The translations under genes were made by a program, and so were the position numbers. This document shows, piece after piece, positions 1-9,717 of a DNA stretch of 64,000 nucleotides (its first letter is position 1; every line of letters begins with the position of its first letter). The stretch spans positions 2,666,001 to 2,730,000 of the forward strand of contig NZ_CP008849.1 in assembly GCF_000730385.1 (NCBI RefSeq), written 5' to 3'. The DNA is from Alteromonas australica. GTDB taxonomy: Bacteria; Pseudomonadota; Gammaproteobacteria; Enterobacterales; Alteromonadaceae. The notes under the pieces were generated by a model. That model did not search any database. It was not told the DNA's origin and was given only the letters and a program-made list of their open reading frames with translations.

Positions 1-952
1 ACTCTGGGCTAAGTTGTTGATTTCCTCGCCCTAAGAGGTGGCCTTGACCACCAATAACCGTTAACACCACCTTGCACGGCTTACCTTGGGTAAGCGCAAT
101 AAGCTGCGATGCTGTCACATCACTGGCCTCTCGTTTTCCCTGGCGAACCACGTCAACCCCTAATAAGGTGTTTTCAAGCCCCAGGTACTCCATTATCGCA
201 TCCACCGTAGAGCCTGATCCCATCACAAAATAGGTATCGGGTTCATCTTCCATCATTTCACTTACGTAGGCAGCAATATCATCAAGCACAAGGGCTTCAT
301 CTTCTTTCCCGCCCATTTTTACCGCCTGAATATACGTTAGCTCGGCGGGCACTCGCATTTCTCCGTAATGCTTGGCAATGACTTTGCCTTGTCGAAATGC
401 ATTTTCGTCAATATCCCTGACTTCGGCCTCCATTTCGCTAACTAACTCGCCGGCAATCATTTGACTCACCACCTGCCCTGCCGCCGCGGGCGAAACACAG
501 TAAACGCCAGAATGAATTTTGCACCCAGCAGGCACGCCTAACACGGGTATCGCCGCGCCCACCACGTTGCAAATATTTCGAGCGGTACCATCCCCTCCGG
601 CAAATAAAAGCAAATCCACATTGGCCTCAAGCATAGCCTGGGCGGCTTTTTCTGAATCTTCACCCTCGGTTTGCGTGCAACTTGGTGAGTAGATAACCTC
701 ATAGGGTAACCCCAATGATACACATACACTTTCGCCCATCTCTCCTTGGGCGGTCACAACGGTAAATTTGCCCGATAGCGCCTCTAAAATACTTAATGCT
801 TTCGCCATTTTTTCGTTGGCTTTTTTTTCCGCGCCCATGGCTAACGCTTTTTCACGCACCTGCGCACCGTCACTGCCTTTTAGCGCCAATGCGCCGCCAA
901 TCCCGGCAAAAGGGTTAACAATAACGCCCAGTCGAAATTGAGGATTACTCAT
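1..952 (-). CDS. ATP-NAD kinase family protein (partial, C-terminus outside window)
   Basis: The minus-strand reading frame from the ATG at 952 runs off the left edge, so about 317 residues are visible. It begins MSNPQFRLGVIVNPFAGIGG, the nucleotide-binding opening of the ATP-NAD/diacylglycerol kinase fold, and carries LLLFAGGDGTARNICNVVG, the GGDG phosphate-binding motif, near the middle. This matches the COG3199-type family that is distinct from the housekeeping NAD kinase; the substrate of this branch is not firmly known, so phosphorylation of NAD is only an inference. The start overlaps the epmC stop by 4 bases (ATGA) and has a GGGGAG ribosome site inside epmC, so the two genes are translationally coupled. 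Confidence 0.8.
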   Translation of the reverse strand, partial: MSNPQFRLGVIVNPFAGIGGALALKGSDGAQVREKALAMGAEKKANEKMAKALSILEALSGKFTVVTAQGEMGESVCVSLGLPYEVIYSPSCTQTEGEDSEKAAQAMLEANVDLLLFAGGDGTARNICNVVGAAIPVLGVPAGCKIHSGVYCVSPAAAGQVVSQMIAGELVSEMEAEVRDIDENAFRQGKVIAKHYGEMRVPAELTYIQAVKMGGKEDEALVLDDIAAYVSEMMEDEPDTYFVMGSGSTVDAIMEYLGLENTLLGVDVVRQGKREASDVTASQLIALTQGKPCKVVLTVIGGQGHLLGRGNQQLSPE

Positions 953-1497
953 GCTGCGCTCCCCTTTGCCAGGGTTGAAAATGTTGCCGTCAATGCATCA
1001 ATAAAGCGCTGAGCCCTCGGTGGAAACCCCTTTTCTTGATAACACGCCAATTGAGCCGCCACATTTTTTGTGAAGGTTTCCCTATCGGGTTCTGCCCCGT
1101 TTAAGTTATCGGTGCTCACCTGAAACTTTCTTCCTGCCGCTTCTGTGAATGCCCATTCAATGGCTTGGGGCTTTATTTCTACCTTTTCAAAATTGGCCTG
1201 CTGTTGGGCATCACGTCCATCGGGGCAATACCAGTAACCGTAGTCTTCTTGCAAACGTCGGGCTTCTCCCGCAATGCACCAATGGGCGATTTCATGCAAG
1301 GCACTTGAAAAAAAACCGTGGGCAAACACGATTTGATGATAAGGGCATTGGTCATTAGCGGGTAGGTATACGGGTTCATCCTCGCCTAGCACCAAACGGG
1401 TGTTGTAATCAGCAAAGGTGCGGTTAAACAACGTTATGAGAATAGGTACGTCTTCATCCCGTTGCTGAGGCTGGTTTTGATTACCTTCTAAATTCAT
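949..1497 (-). CDS. epmC: Elongation factor P hydroxylase EpmC
   Basis: A 182-residue protein of the EpmC/YfcM family. In this family the enzyme hydroxylates the beta-lysylated lysine of elongation factor P, the last step of EF-P modification, in the cytoplasm. The metal-binding signature HEIAHWC (His68, Glu69, His72) is present, followed by GEARRLQEDYGYWYCPDGR, which is strongly conserved in the family. Length is that of the E. coli enzyme. The epmA and epmB genes that act before it are not in the window. It is followed with a 4-base overlap by the ATP-NAD kinase family gene. The identification is from motif recognition and is confident. Confidence 0.9.
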   Translation of the reverse strand: MNLEGNQNQPQQRDEDVPILITLFNRTFADYNTRLVLGEDEPVYLPANDQCPYHQIVFAHGFFSSALHEIAHWCIAGEARRLQEDYGYWYCPDGRDAQQQANFEKVEIKPQAIEWAFTEAAGRKFQVSTDNLNGAEPDRETFTKNVAAQLACYQEKGFPPRAQRFIDALTATFSTLAKGSAA

Positions 1498-1586
1498 ACA
1501 TCACTTATAGGTCAACAAACAATTAAACACGCGGGCAGGCGCGGTAATAAATCCGGTATTATATCAGTAAAACAGCCACTTCTCAC

Positions 1587-2369
1587 TTGAAAGCTAAGCA
1601 GGGTTGGGTCACTCTATCGACTCTGCAATCCAGAAACCACAGTGATGGAGTCTTTCTATTGGCACAAGAGATTGTTAAACATATTCATCGCGTCAATGCG
1701 CTTCGCGACATGGCGAACCAACTTAATATCATGCCGCTAATTCATCAACTACAAGACTGGCAGTGCCAGCGCCTACTTGTTTCTCATGACGATTTAGCGC
1801 AGCAAAAACGCTATCAAAAGGCCATGGCATTTTTTGTTGAAGAACTTTATGGGCCGAAAGATTTCAGCCAAAGGGACGCTGATTTGGTACGCGTAATACC
1901 AAAACTCGCCAAAGTTCTCCCCGATAAAGCCATGAATGCGATGGACGATGCCCTTTCTCTTAACGCCCTCTCATTCGATTTAGACATGGCTATGGCGCAA
2001 TACATGGATGCGAACTACCCCGGCGAACCCATTCATCGTGATAGCTACGCGCAAGCCTACCGACATATTGGTAGAGCAGAAGACAGAGCACATCAAATAG
2101 CGATTATTTCTCATTTAGGTGACCAACTGGCGGATGTCATCAAAATTCGCGGTATAGGTATGTTAATTTCATTGTCTCGTCGCCCTGCCAAACTGGCTGG
2201 CCTACTCGCGCTGCACGAATTTTTAGAACGTGGATTTAATGCCTTTAAAGCCATTGGCGATGTACAAAGCTTCATTCAGCCGGTTCTTATGCGAGAGAAG
2301 GCGCTTATGCAGACCTTGCTCGACGATACCGTGAAGTTACCCGAGCAAAACCCGCTGCCAGTAGTGTGA
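1587..2369 (+). CDS. Conserved hypothetical protein, helical, unknown function
   Basis: A 260-residue soluble, mostly helical protein with no signal peptide or membrane segment. The segment FFVEELYGPKDFSQRDADL (about residues 88-106) looks like a family signature, because similar wording recurs in marine gammaproteobacterial hypotheticals I can recall, but I cannot attach a function. The proposed start is a TTG at 1587 without a clear ribosome site, so the true start may lie further in. It is divergent from epmC, and the thioesterase gene follows 38 bases downstream on the same strand, so they may be cotranscribed. Confidence 0.6.
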   Translation: MKAKQGWVTLSTLQSRNHSDGVFLLAQEIVKHIHRVNALRDMANQLNIMPLIHQLQDWQCQRLLVSHDDLAQQKRYQKAMAFFVEELYGPKDFSQRDADLVRVIPKLAKVLPDKAMNAMDDALSLNALSFDLDMAMAQYMDANYPGEPIHRDSYAQAYRHIGRAEDRAHQIAIISHLGDQLADVIKIRGIGMLISLSRRPAKLAGLLALHEFLERGFNAFKAIGDVQSFIQPVLMREKALMQTLLDDTVKLPEQNPLPVV

Positions 2370-2407
2370 AATCGCGTCTAAGCAATGAAATAAGTTGAGG
2401 AAAAACA

Positions 2408-2872
2408 TTGAGCGAGCCTGTGATATCGTGGATGTACCCACAGCCATTTGTTCAGCAGTGGCAAATTGATGAAACCCATATTGACCACTACCAGCACGTA
2501 AATAATGTGGCGTATTTGTCGCAATTAGAAAGCCTGGCCTGGGCGCATTCGAACGCGCTTGGCTTACAATTTGCCGATTATCAGTCACTAAACCGGGGCA
2601 TGGTGATTAAGCGCCATGAGCTCAACTATCATCTTCCCACCCATTTAGGTGACACGCTTGCGTGCGCTACATGGATTGTATTTTGCGACTTCAAGCTCAC
2701 ACTAAAACGCCAGTTTCAGTTCATATGCCCCAAGCGCAATAAACCTGTTTTTGATGCTATTACCACCTTTGTGTGCGTTAGCCTTGATACCGGCGCTCCT
2801 AAGCGAATGCCTTCGCGCTTTACCGAGATTTACGGTGGTGCGTGTGTTTTTCCGCAAGCCACCACGAGGTGA
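2408..2872 (+). CDS. Acyl-CoA thioesterase, hot-dog fold (4HBT/YbgC-like)
   Basis: A 154-residue single hot-dog domain protein. The region around residues 20-38 (WQIDETHIDHYQHVNNVAYL) has the D-x-x-x-H-V-N-N pattern of the 4-hydroxybenzoyl-CoA thioesterase/YbgC group, in which the acidic residue and the loop after it line the acyl-CoA thioester site. It is expected to hydrolyse an acyl-CoA in the cytoplasm; chain length cannot be read from sequence. Translation probably starts at the TTG at 2408, just after GAGGAAAAA. The stop is 4 bases before the ATG of the aspartic protease gene, which suggests one operon. Confidence 0.8.
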   Translation: MSEPVISWMYPQPFVQQWQIDETHIDHYQHVNNVAYLSQLESLAWAHSNALGLQFADYQSLNRGMVIKRHELNYHLPTHLGDTLACATWIVFCDFKLTLKRQFQFICPKRNKPVFDAITTFVCVSLDTGAPKRMPSRFTEIYGGACVFPQATTR

Positions 2873-2876
2873 TCCG

Positions 2877-4070
2877 ATGAACCGTGTGTTAGTGTATTTT
2901 CTTCTTGGATTGTTAGTGGCTTCCATCGGTATTAATGGCTACTTATGGCTTCGCCTTGAAAAAGTGAATCAAAATGCCATCAGCCATGAAAGCGCTTATC
3001 AACAAAGGTTAACCGGAGATAGCTCGGCAGTGTTACAGCCGAATGGCGGTCATTCTGCCACTCAAGGCGCACGTTACAACGGCGATGTTCCCTACTCAGA
3101 CGAAAATATAGCGAATGCAGTACGAGATCTGCGCAAAATGCTGGAGGCGGGCCACTATGACAAATTAGCGGAACAACTCAATCGTTACCTTAAAGATGCG
3201 CCTAACAATGAAGCTTTACTGCTCATTGAAGCCGAATTGATTAAGTTAACTCAACCACTTTCTACTGCACTTATTCATTATTACGACTTAGCCGATTCAT
3301 CCCTTTCAACTTCAGCGCGAAATAATGTTAACGCTGAAATATCCACCCTTTATCAACAAGCGCAGCGTCAGCTACGCCAAGCACAGCAATGGGAGTTGGT
3401 GGCGCAACTTAACGAAGCGTTATACCAGCGTGTACCCGACGAGCACGCCTATATTCTTAACCTTGCTGAAGCTTACGCCCATCAGCAAAAATTGACGTTA
3501 ATGGAAGATGTATTGGCGGCGCTGCCCTTTAACCATAGTAAAGCACAAGCCATTCGGGGGTTTGCATACCAAGAAGAAGCGTCTTCCATCGTCGACAACC
3601 CCGCTAATCCCTCTAGCCTTAGAGAAAATAGCGAGAGTGCCATAACCGCTGAGGGGTACGTTAGAGAAGTGTACGTGCCGTTACGAAGGTATGGCGATCA
3701 ATATCGCGTAGATGCTATTACACTTGATGAAGATGCCGACATGATATTGGATACAGGTGCCACTATTTCAGCTATCTCCTATTCATTATTTAGGCGAATG
3801 GGAGGCTACAGTACCTTACCATTTGTGGGAAATTTTCAAGTATATACTGCGTCTGGCAGCATAGAAGCGGCACTCGTAAAAATCCCCCTTTTTAAATTCG
3901 CCGGTTATGAAATCAGCAACATATCAGCCATCGTTTTACCCGAAGACGCTTTACCTGAGTCTGATGGGCTACTTGGCATGAATATATTGGGCAAATTCGA
4001 CTTTTCTATTCTGCCGCAGGAAAATCAGCTACTGTTGCAGGAAAGAAAAAAGCCCCTTAATGCAGATTAA
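2877..4070 (+). CDS. Membrane-anchored retropepsin-like aspartic protease
   Basis: A 397-residue protein. One transmembrane helix at residues 4-25 anchors it, followed by a periplasmic helical region (about 75-235) rich in TPR-like helix pairs, then a C-terminal clan AA aspartic protease domain. The catalytic motif is LDTGATISAIS (Asp292, Thr293, Gly294) and the second family signature DGLLGMNILGKF lies near residue 365. A single such domain must dimerise to be active, as in retroviral proteases and the TIGR02281 group. I chose the ATG at 2877 over the upstream in-frame ATG at 2751 because the longer version overlaps the thioesterase gene by 122 bases and the helix directly follows MNRVL. Substrates are unknown. 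Confidence 0.8.
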   Translation: MNRVLVYFLLGLLVASIGINGYLWLRLEKVNQNAISHESAYQQRLTGDSSAVLQPNGGHSATQGARYNGDVPYSDENIANAVRDLRKMLEAGHYDKLAEQLNRYLKDAPNNEALLLIEAELIKLTQPLSTALIHYYDLADSSLSTSARNNVNAEISTLYQQAQRQLRQAQQWELVAQLNEALYQRVPDEHAYILNLAEAYAHQQKLTLMEDVLAALPFNHSKAQAIRGFAYQEEASSIVDNPANPSSLRENSESAITAEGYVREVYVPLRRYGDQYRVDAITLDEDADMILDTGATISAISYSLFRRMGGYSTLPFVGNFQVYTASGSIEAALVKIPLFKFAGYEISNISAIVLPEDALPESDGLLGMNILGKFDFSILPQENQLLLQERKKPLNAD

Positions 4071-4079
4071 GGGGCTTTT
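4048..4079. terminator. Bidirectional terminator between protease and fadH
   Basis: Perfect 13-bp stem AAAAGCCCCTTAA / TTAAGGGGCTTTT with a 6-base loop. A-tract and T-tract flank it on both sides, so it can serve both convergent genes. The stop codon of the protease gene lies inside the right arm. Confidence 0.85.
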
Positions 4080-4117
4080 GAAGCAGTATCGAAACATCGA
4101 ATAACGATGAAAGTGCG

Positions 4118-6199
<2,082 letters not shown>

Positions 6200-6264
6200 T
6201 TAAAATGCCTGTTAACTATTTTTTATAATGCGCGCTTTGTTTAAAAACGCGCTCATACATAAAC

Positions 6265-7104
6265 TTACGAATTCATTTTTTTAATCGCTGGGTGCAGCGG
6301 CGGATACTCCGGCAGTGTTTTTGTTTTCTGTGCTTCCATGGCTTTGAACACGTCTTCCATTTGGAACATACCCGCTTGCCACGTAGCCATATAGGTTAAG
6401 CTTTCTGCTACCGTGTGTTCTACCGCGTAGTTAATCATCGTCTTGGTGCCTGATACCGCTAGCGGCGAATTCATTGCAATCTGCTGGGCTATTTTCATTA
6501 CCGCTTCGAGCATTGATGCTTGGTCGTCAAATACTTGATTCACAAAGCCGAGCTGCTGCGCTTCTGCGGCACCAAAGTTGCGCCCGGTGTAAGCCAGCTC
6601 TTTCACAACACCAATAGGAATAAGCTTAGGCAATCGTTGAAGGGTACCCACATCGGCCGTCATGCCTAATTGGGTTTCTTTTATAGTAAAGAAAGCATCT
6701 TGGGTGCAGTAGCGCATGTCGCATGCACTTAGTAGGTCTACCGCGCCACCGATGGCTCCACCTTGAACGGCACCTATAACCGGCACCCGTGCTTGCTCAA
6801 TGGCAGTAAAGCTGTCTTGCAGCAGCATCACCATGCGGCGCATGCGTTCAGCCCTGCGCGACGGGTCGCCCTTAAAGTCTTCTTTCATGTTCAAGAACAC
6901 AGATAAATCCATACCGGCAGAGAAATGCTTACCTGTAGATGAAATAACAATGACGCGAGCTTTAGCTTCGTCATCTATTTCACGAATGGCCGCCGGCAGT
7001 TCTGTCCAAAATTCTGGGATCATACTGTTCATTGCATCAGGGCGGTTAAGTACTACGTGGGCAATATGACCCTCTTGTTTTACTTCTAATGTAGAGTACT
7101 TCAT
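6265..7104 (-). CDS. Crotonase family protein, probable delta3,5-delta2,4-dienoyl-CoA isomerase (ECH1-like)
   Basis: A 279-residue enoyl-CoA hydratase/isomerase superfamily protein. The oxyanion-hole segments are visible (FSAGMDLSVF near 61-70; GAVQGGAIGGAVDLLSACD near 111-129). It resembles mitochondrial ECH1 rather than a hydratase: the residues corresponding to the ECH1 acid/base set are all present, Asp123 in AVDLLSACD, Glu143 in IKETQLG, and Asp151 in TADVGTLQRLPK. ECH1 shifts the double bonds of 3,5-dienoyl-CoA to give the 2,4-dienoyl-CoA that FadH reduces, so its position just upstream of fadH fits. The ECH1 assignment rests on remembered family motifs, not an alignment. Divergent from a TetR regulator. 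Confidence 0.8.
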   Translation of the reverse strand: MKYSTLEVKQEGHIAHVVLNRPDAMNSMIPEFWTELPAAIREIDDEAKARVIVISSTGKHFSAGMDLSVFLNMKEDFKGDPSRRAERMRRMVMLLQDSFTAIEQARVPVIGAVQGGAIGGAVDLLSACDMRYCTQDAFFTIKETQLGMTADVGTLQRLPKLIPIGVVKELAYTGRNFGAAEAQQLGFVNQVFDDQASMLEAVMKIAQQIAMNSPLAVSGTKTMINYAVEHTVAESLTYMATWQAGMFQMEDVFKAMEAQKTKTLPEYPPLHPAIKKMNS

Positions 7105-7153
7105 GGTTTGCGCTGTCTCCTTGGGCTGTTCCTGTTAACAAATTTGCAAACTA

Positions 7154-7207
7154 GACAGCGTCAAGATAAAAGGCTATGTTGACAGTGTCAAGATAAAACG
7201 CTATCTA
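7154..7207. promoter_or_regulatory. Duplicated TetR-type operator and divergent promoters
   Basis: Two 24-base direct repeats that differ at two positions (7154-7177 and 7181-7204, period 27) fill the space between the isomerase and TetR genes. The second copy contains the perfect palindrome TTGACAgTGTCAA (7179-7191); the first has a weaker GACagcGTC core. TTGACA of the palindrome lies 17 bases before TATCTA for the TetR gene. On the other strand TTGACA and TATCTT, 17 bases apart, serve the isomerase gene. A bound repressor would block both promoters, as is usual for TetR autoregulation. Confidence 0.65.
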
Positions 7208-7241
7208 TTCGGCTTAATTTGAAAACGGACACATTTGATAT

Positions 7242-7847
7242 ATGGCTAATGCAGTACAAAGCTATCATCACGGTGACTTACGCAGCGCGCTGATTGAAGC
7301 AGCTAGCGCGCGTTTGTCTGAGCACGGCGTTGATAGTTTATCTCTTAGAAAACTGGCAGAGGATGCTGGCGTATCTCGTACTGCGCCCTATCATCATTTT
7401 AAAGATAAAAGCGCCTTGCTAAGCGCCATCGCGGCAAAAGGGTTTAGCGATTGGCACACCACAGCTAAACGCATATTTGAGCAAGAAGATAAAACACCCC
7501 AGGCACGATTTCGCGAGTTTGTTCACGAGTATATTGGCTATGCCGCCGATAACCCGGAGATGTACGAACTGATGTTCGGTCGCACCATTTGGCAGAACCA
7601 AGCTGCGACAAGCGACCTTAAAGAAGTGGCGTTTCCGTGTTTTCAGTTTCAGGTAACCATGACGCGCTATTGGCAAGACAAAGGGCTGCTTCCGAACAAC
7701 CAGGATGCGCTGAGACTAGCGCAGGTTACTTGGGGTACGTTACATGGGATTGCACGATTGCTCATTGACGGTATATACGCTGACAGCAGTCATATTGAAG
7801 AAATGTGCGATTGTGCAGCGGATTTATTTATGCAGGTGTCTTCGTGA
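7242..7847 (+). CDS. TetR/AcrR family transcriptional regulator
   Basis: A 201-residue regulator. The N-terminal helix-turn-helix spans residues 10-58: HHGDLRSALIEAA, then LSLRKLAEDAGVSRTAPYHHF, the TetR recognition helix followed by the HHFKDKSALL signature. The C-terminal half resembles the WHG-containing ligand domain (WGTLHGIARLLIDG near 165-178). Its position opposite the isomerase-fadH pair and the palindromic repeats between them suggest local repression relieved by an acyl-CoA or fatty acid; the ligand is an inference. It ends 9 bases from the convergent GMC gene. Confidence 0.88.
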   Translation: MANAVQSYHHGDLRSALIEAASARLSEHGVDSLSLRKLAEDAGVSRTAPYHHFKDKSALLSAIAAKGFSDWHTTAKRIFEQEDKTPQARFREFVHEYIGYAADNPEMYELMFGRTIWQNQAATSDLKEVAFPCFQFQVTMTRYWQDKGLLPNNQDALRLAQVTWGTLHGIARLLIDGIYADSSHIEEMCDCAADLFMQVSS

Positions 7848-7856
7848 TGTCGGCAA

Positions 7857-9482
7857 TCATAACGCCGCCTGATGCAACTCGGCTTTAATAAAATCTACTG
7901 CGCGCTCGGCAATCATAATCGTGGGCGCATTAGTGTTGCCACCCACTAAGCTTGGCATAACCGACGCATCCACCACTCGCAGGTTTTCAATACCAAGTAC
8001 TTTCAGTTTGTTGTTTACCACCGCCATAGGGTCGCTTTCTTTTCCCATTTTACAGGTGCCGATGGGATGATAAATGGTTTCGGCTCGCTCCCGTAAAAAA
8101 GCGGTTAAATCTTCATCGGTCTGCGCGTCTTCACCTGGGTGACGCTCTTTCCCTTCAAAGGGAGCAAAGCTGGGCGCGGCTAATAGGGTTCGCGCGAGCT
8201 TAATGCCGTCAATCATCACTTTAATATCATCTGGATGAGTCAGGTATTTGGGGTCGATAAGTGGATGATCGGCGGGATGATTACTCTGTAAACGGATTGT
8301 ACCGCGACTTTTTGGGTACAAACAGCATACATGAACGCCATAGCCATACCCGAAAGCCAGTTGCCGACCATGATCTTCTAAGATGGCTGGTAAAAAGTGA
8401 AATTGAATATCCGGATAGTCATCGGCAATGGACGAACGCACGAAACCGCCTGCTTCGGCAATATTGGACGAAAAAATCCCCTTTCGTTTAAACAAGTATT
8501 CCACACTTGCTTTGGCGTATTTCGGGAACATACCTGCAGCCACTGCATAGCCTTCTTTGGCTTTACAGGTATTTTGCACAATAGCATCCAGATGGTCTTG
8601 AAGGTTTTCACCCACGCCGGGTAAGTCTAGATGAACGTAAATACCCATATTTTCAAGCTGTCTGCGTGGCCCCACGCCAGACAGCATAAGCAGGTGTGGC
8701 GAGTTTATTGCACCACCGCACAAAATCACTTCTTGGCGAGCAGCATACCGCTTAACGTTTCCTTTTTCTCTGGCCTGCACGCCTATGGCGCACTTATTTT
8801 TTATAAGTACTTTTTCTACCGCAACTTTCGTCAGTATGACTAAGTTGCCTCTGTGTTTAGCCTGAGATAGATAGCCTTTGGCGGTAGAACAGCGTTGACC
8901 ATTAACTTGGGTGACATGGTAGTACCCCAGACCCTCTCGCACATCCCGATTAAAATCATCTAGCACGGCTAAGTCGGCCGCCGGTGCTGCCGCTAAAAAT
9001 GCATCGGATAAGCGACTGGTATCTGTAAGGGGGGAAACATGTAAAGGCCCCCCTACACCGTGATAGTCATCTTCACCTTGATAATAGTTTTCCGAACGTT
9101 TGAAGTAGGGTAAGACCTCATCAAAGCCCCAACCTTCTGCCCCTTCTTGCGCCCAGCGGTCGTAGTCCTCTTTTTGACCCCGAATGTAACACATGGCATT
9201 GACCGAACTACTGCCACCCAGTGTTTTCCCTCTAGGCCAAAACAATTCGCGATCGTGCAGTTCACCCTGCACTGTCGTGTGATAACCCCAACCTATCCCC
9301 TCAAACCGGCTAAGAATAGACAAACCGAAGGGAATATGAATAAAAGGGTTGCTATCTTTACTTCCTGCTTCAATAAGCAATACACGCAAAGCGGGATCTT
9401 CGGAGAGACGCGCGGCCATCACGCCACCAGCCGACCCGGCGCCGACAATAATATAATCAAATTGTGTATTGCTATCGCTCAT
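7857..9482 (-). CDS. GMC family FAD-dependent alcohol dehydrogenase
   Basis: A 541-residue glucose-methanol-choline oxidoreductase. The FAD-binding N-terminus DYIIVGAGSAGGVMAARL, the GMC signature 1 region (GKTLGGSSSVNAMCYIRG near 80-97) and the C-terminal HPIGTCKMG with the active-site histidines are all present. The start at 9482 has an in-frame GGAGAG ribosome site 4 bases upstream; a longer in-frame start at 9524 lacks one. The nearest characterised relatives are choline dehydrogenase BetA and the alkanol dehydrogenase AlkJ. No betB, betI or choline transporter lies nearby, while lipid genes surround it, so oxidation of an aliphatic alcohol is the better guess. Confidence 0.88.
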   Translation of the reverse strand: MSDSNTQFDYIIVGAGSAGGVMAARLSEDPALRVLLIEAGSKDSNPFIHIPFGLSILSRFEGIGWGYHTTVQGELHDRELFWPRGKTLGGSSSVNAMCYIRGQKEDYDRWAQEGAEGWGFDEVLPYFKRSENYYQGEDDYHGVGGPLHVSPLTDTSRLSDAFLAAAPAADLAVLDDFNRDVREGLGYYHVTQVNGQRCSTAKGYLSQAKHRGNLVILTKVAVEKVLIKNKCAIGVQAREKGNVKRYAARQEVILCGGAINSPHLLMLSGVGPRRQLENMGIYVHLDLPGVGENLQDHLDAIVQNTCKAKEGYAVAAGMFPKYAKASVEYLFKRKGIFSSNIAEAGGFVRSSIADDYPDIQFHFLPAILEDHGRQLAFGYGYGVHVCCLYPKSRGTIRLQSNHPADHPLIDPKYLTHPDDIKVMIDGIKLARTLLAAPSFAPFEGKERHPGEDAQTDEDLTAFLRERAETIYHPIGTCKMGKESDPMAVVNNKLKVLGIENLRVVDASVMPSLVGGNTNAPTIMIAERAVDFIKAELHQAAL

Positions 9483-9573
9483 GGCTCTCTCCAATAATTC
9501 GTCCCGTGACGACATTGAATTCAATCGTGTACATTCATCGCATCACAGTAGCGCTAATAATGTATACAAATTA

Positions 9574-9590
9574 CCCTGGTAAGACCACAT
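9574..9590. promoter_or_regulatory. Candidate FadR-like operator upstream of the GMC gene
   Basis: CCCTGGTAAGACCACAT keeps the CTGGT...GACCA core of the FadR operator (E. coli AACTGGTCNGACCAGTT; Vibrio ATCTGGTACGACCAGAT), with 13 of 17 positions equal to the Vibrio form. It lies 92-108 bases before the GMC start. It is the weakest of three FadR-like sites in the window. Confidence 0.35.
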
Positions 9591-9717
9591 CGTTGTGATG
9601 ATTTCCAACTATTGACGAATCACTAGGTAAATATAGCCTAGCCTAACGGCATTAATTGAATGCTGACTGTGAAATATTGATGAATTTATGCGAGTATAAA
9701 TTCACTCTACGCTGCTC

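Noticed and set aside
2751..2876. N-terminal extension of the aspartic protease frame
   Set aside because: It overlaps the thioesterase gene by 122 bases in another frame, and the transmembrane helix begins right after the ATG at 2877.
7857..9482. GMC gene as choline dehydrogenase betA
   Set aside because: No betB, betI or choline transporter nearby; surrounding genes concern lipids, so only a general alcohol dehydrogenase is supported.
9147..9497. 116-residue frame on the plus strand
   Set aside because: Lies antisense inside the GMC gene and has no family resemblance or ribosome site.
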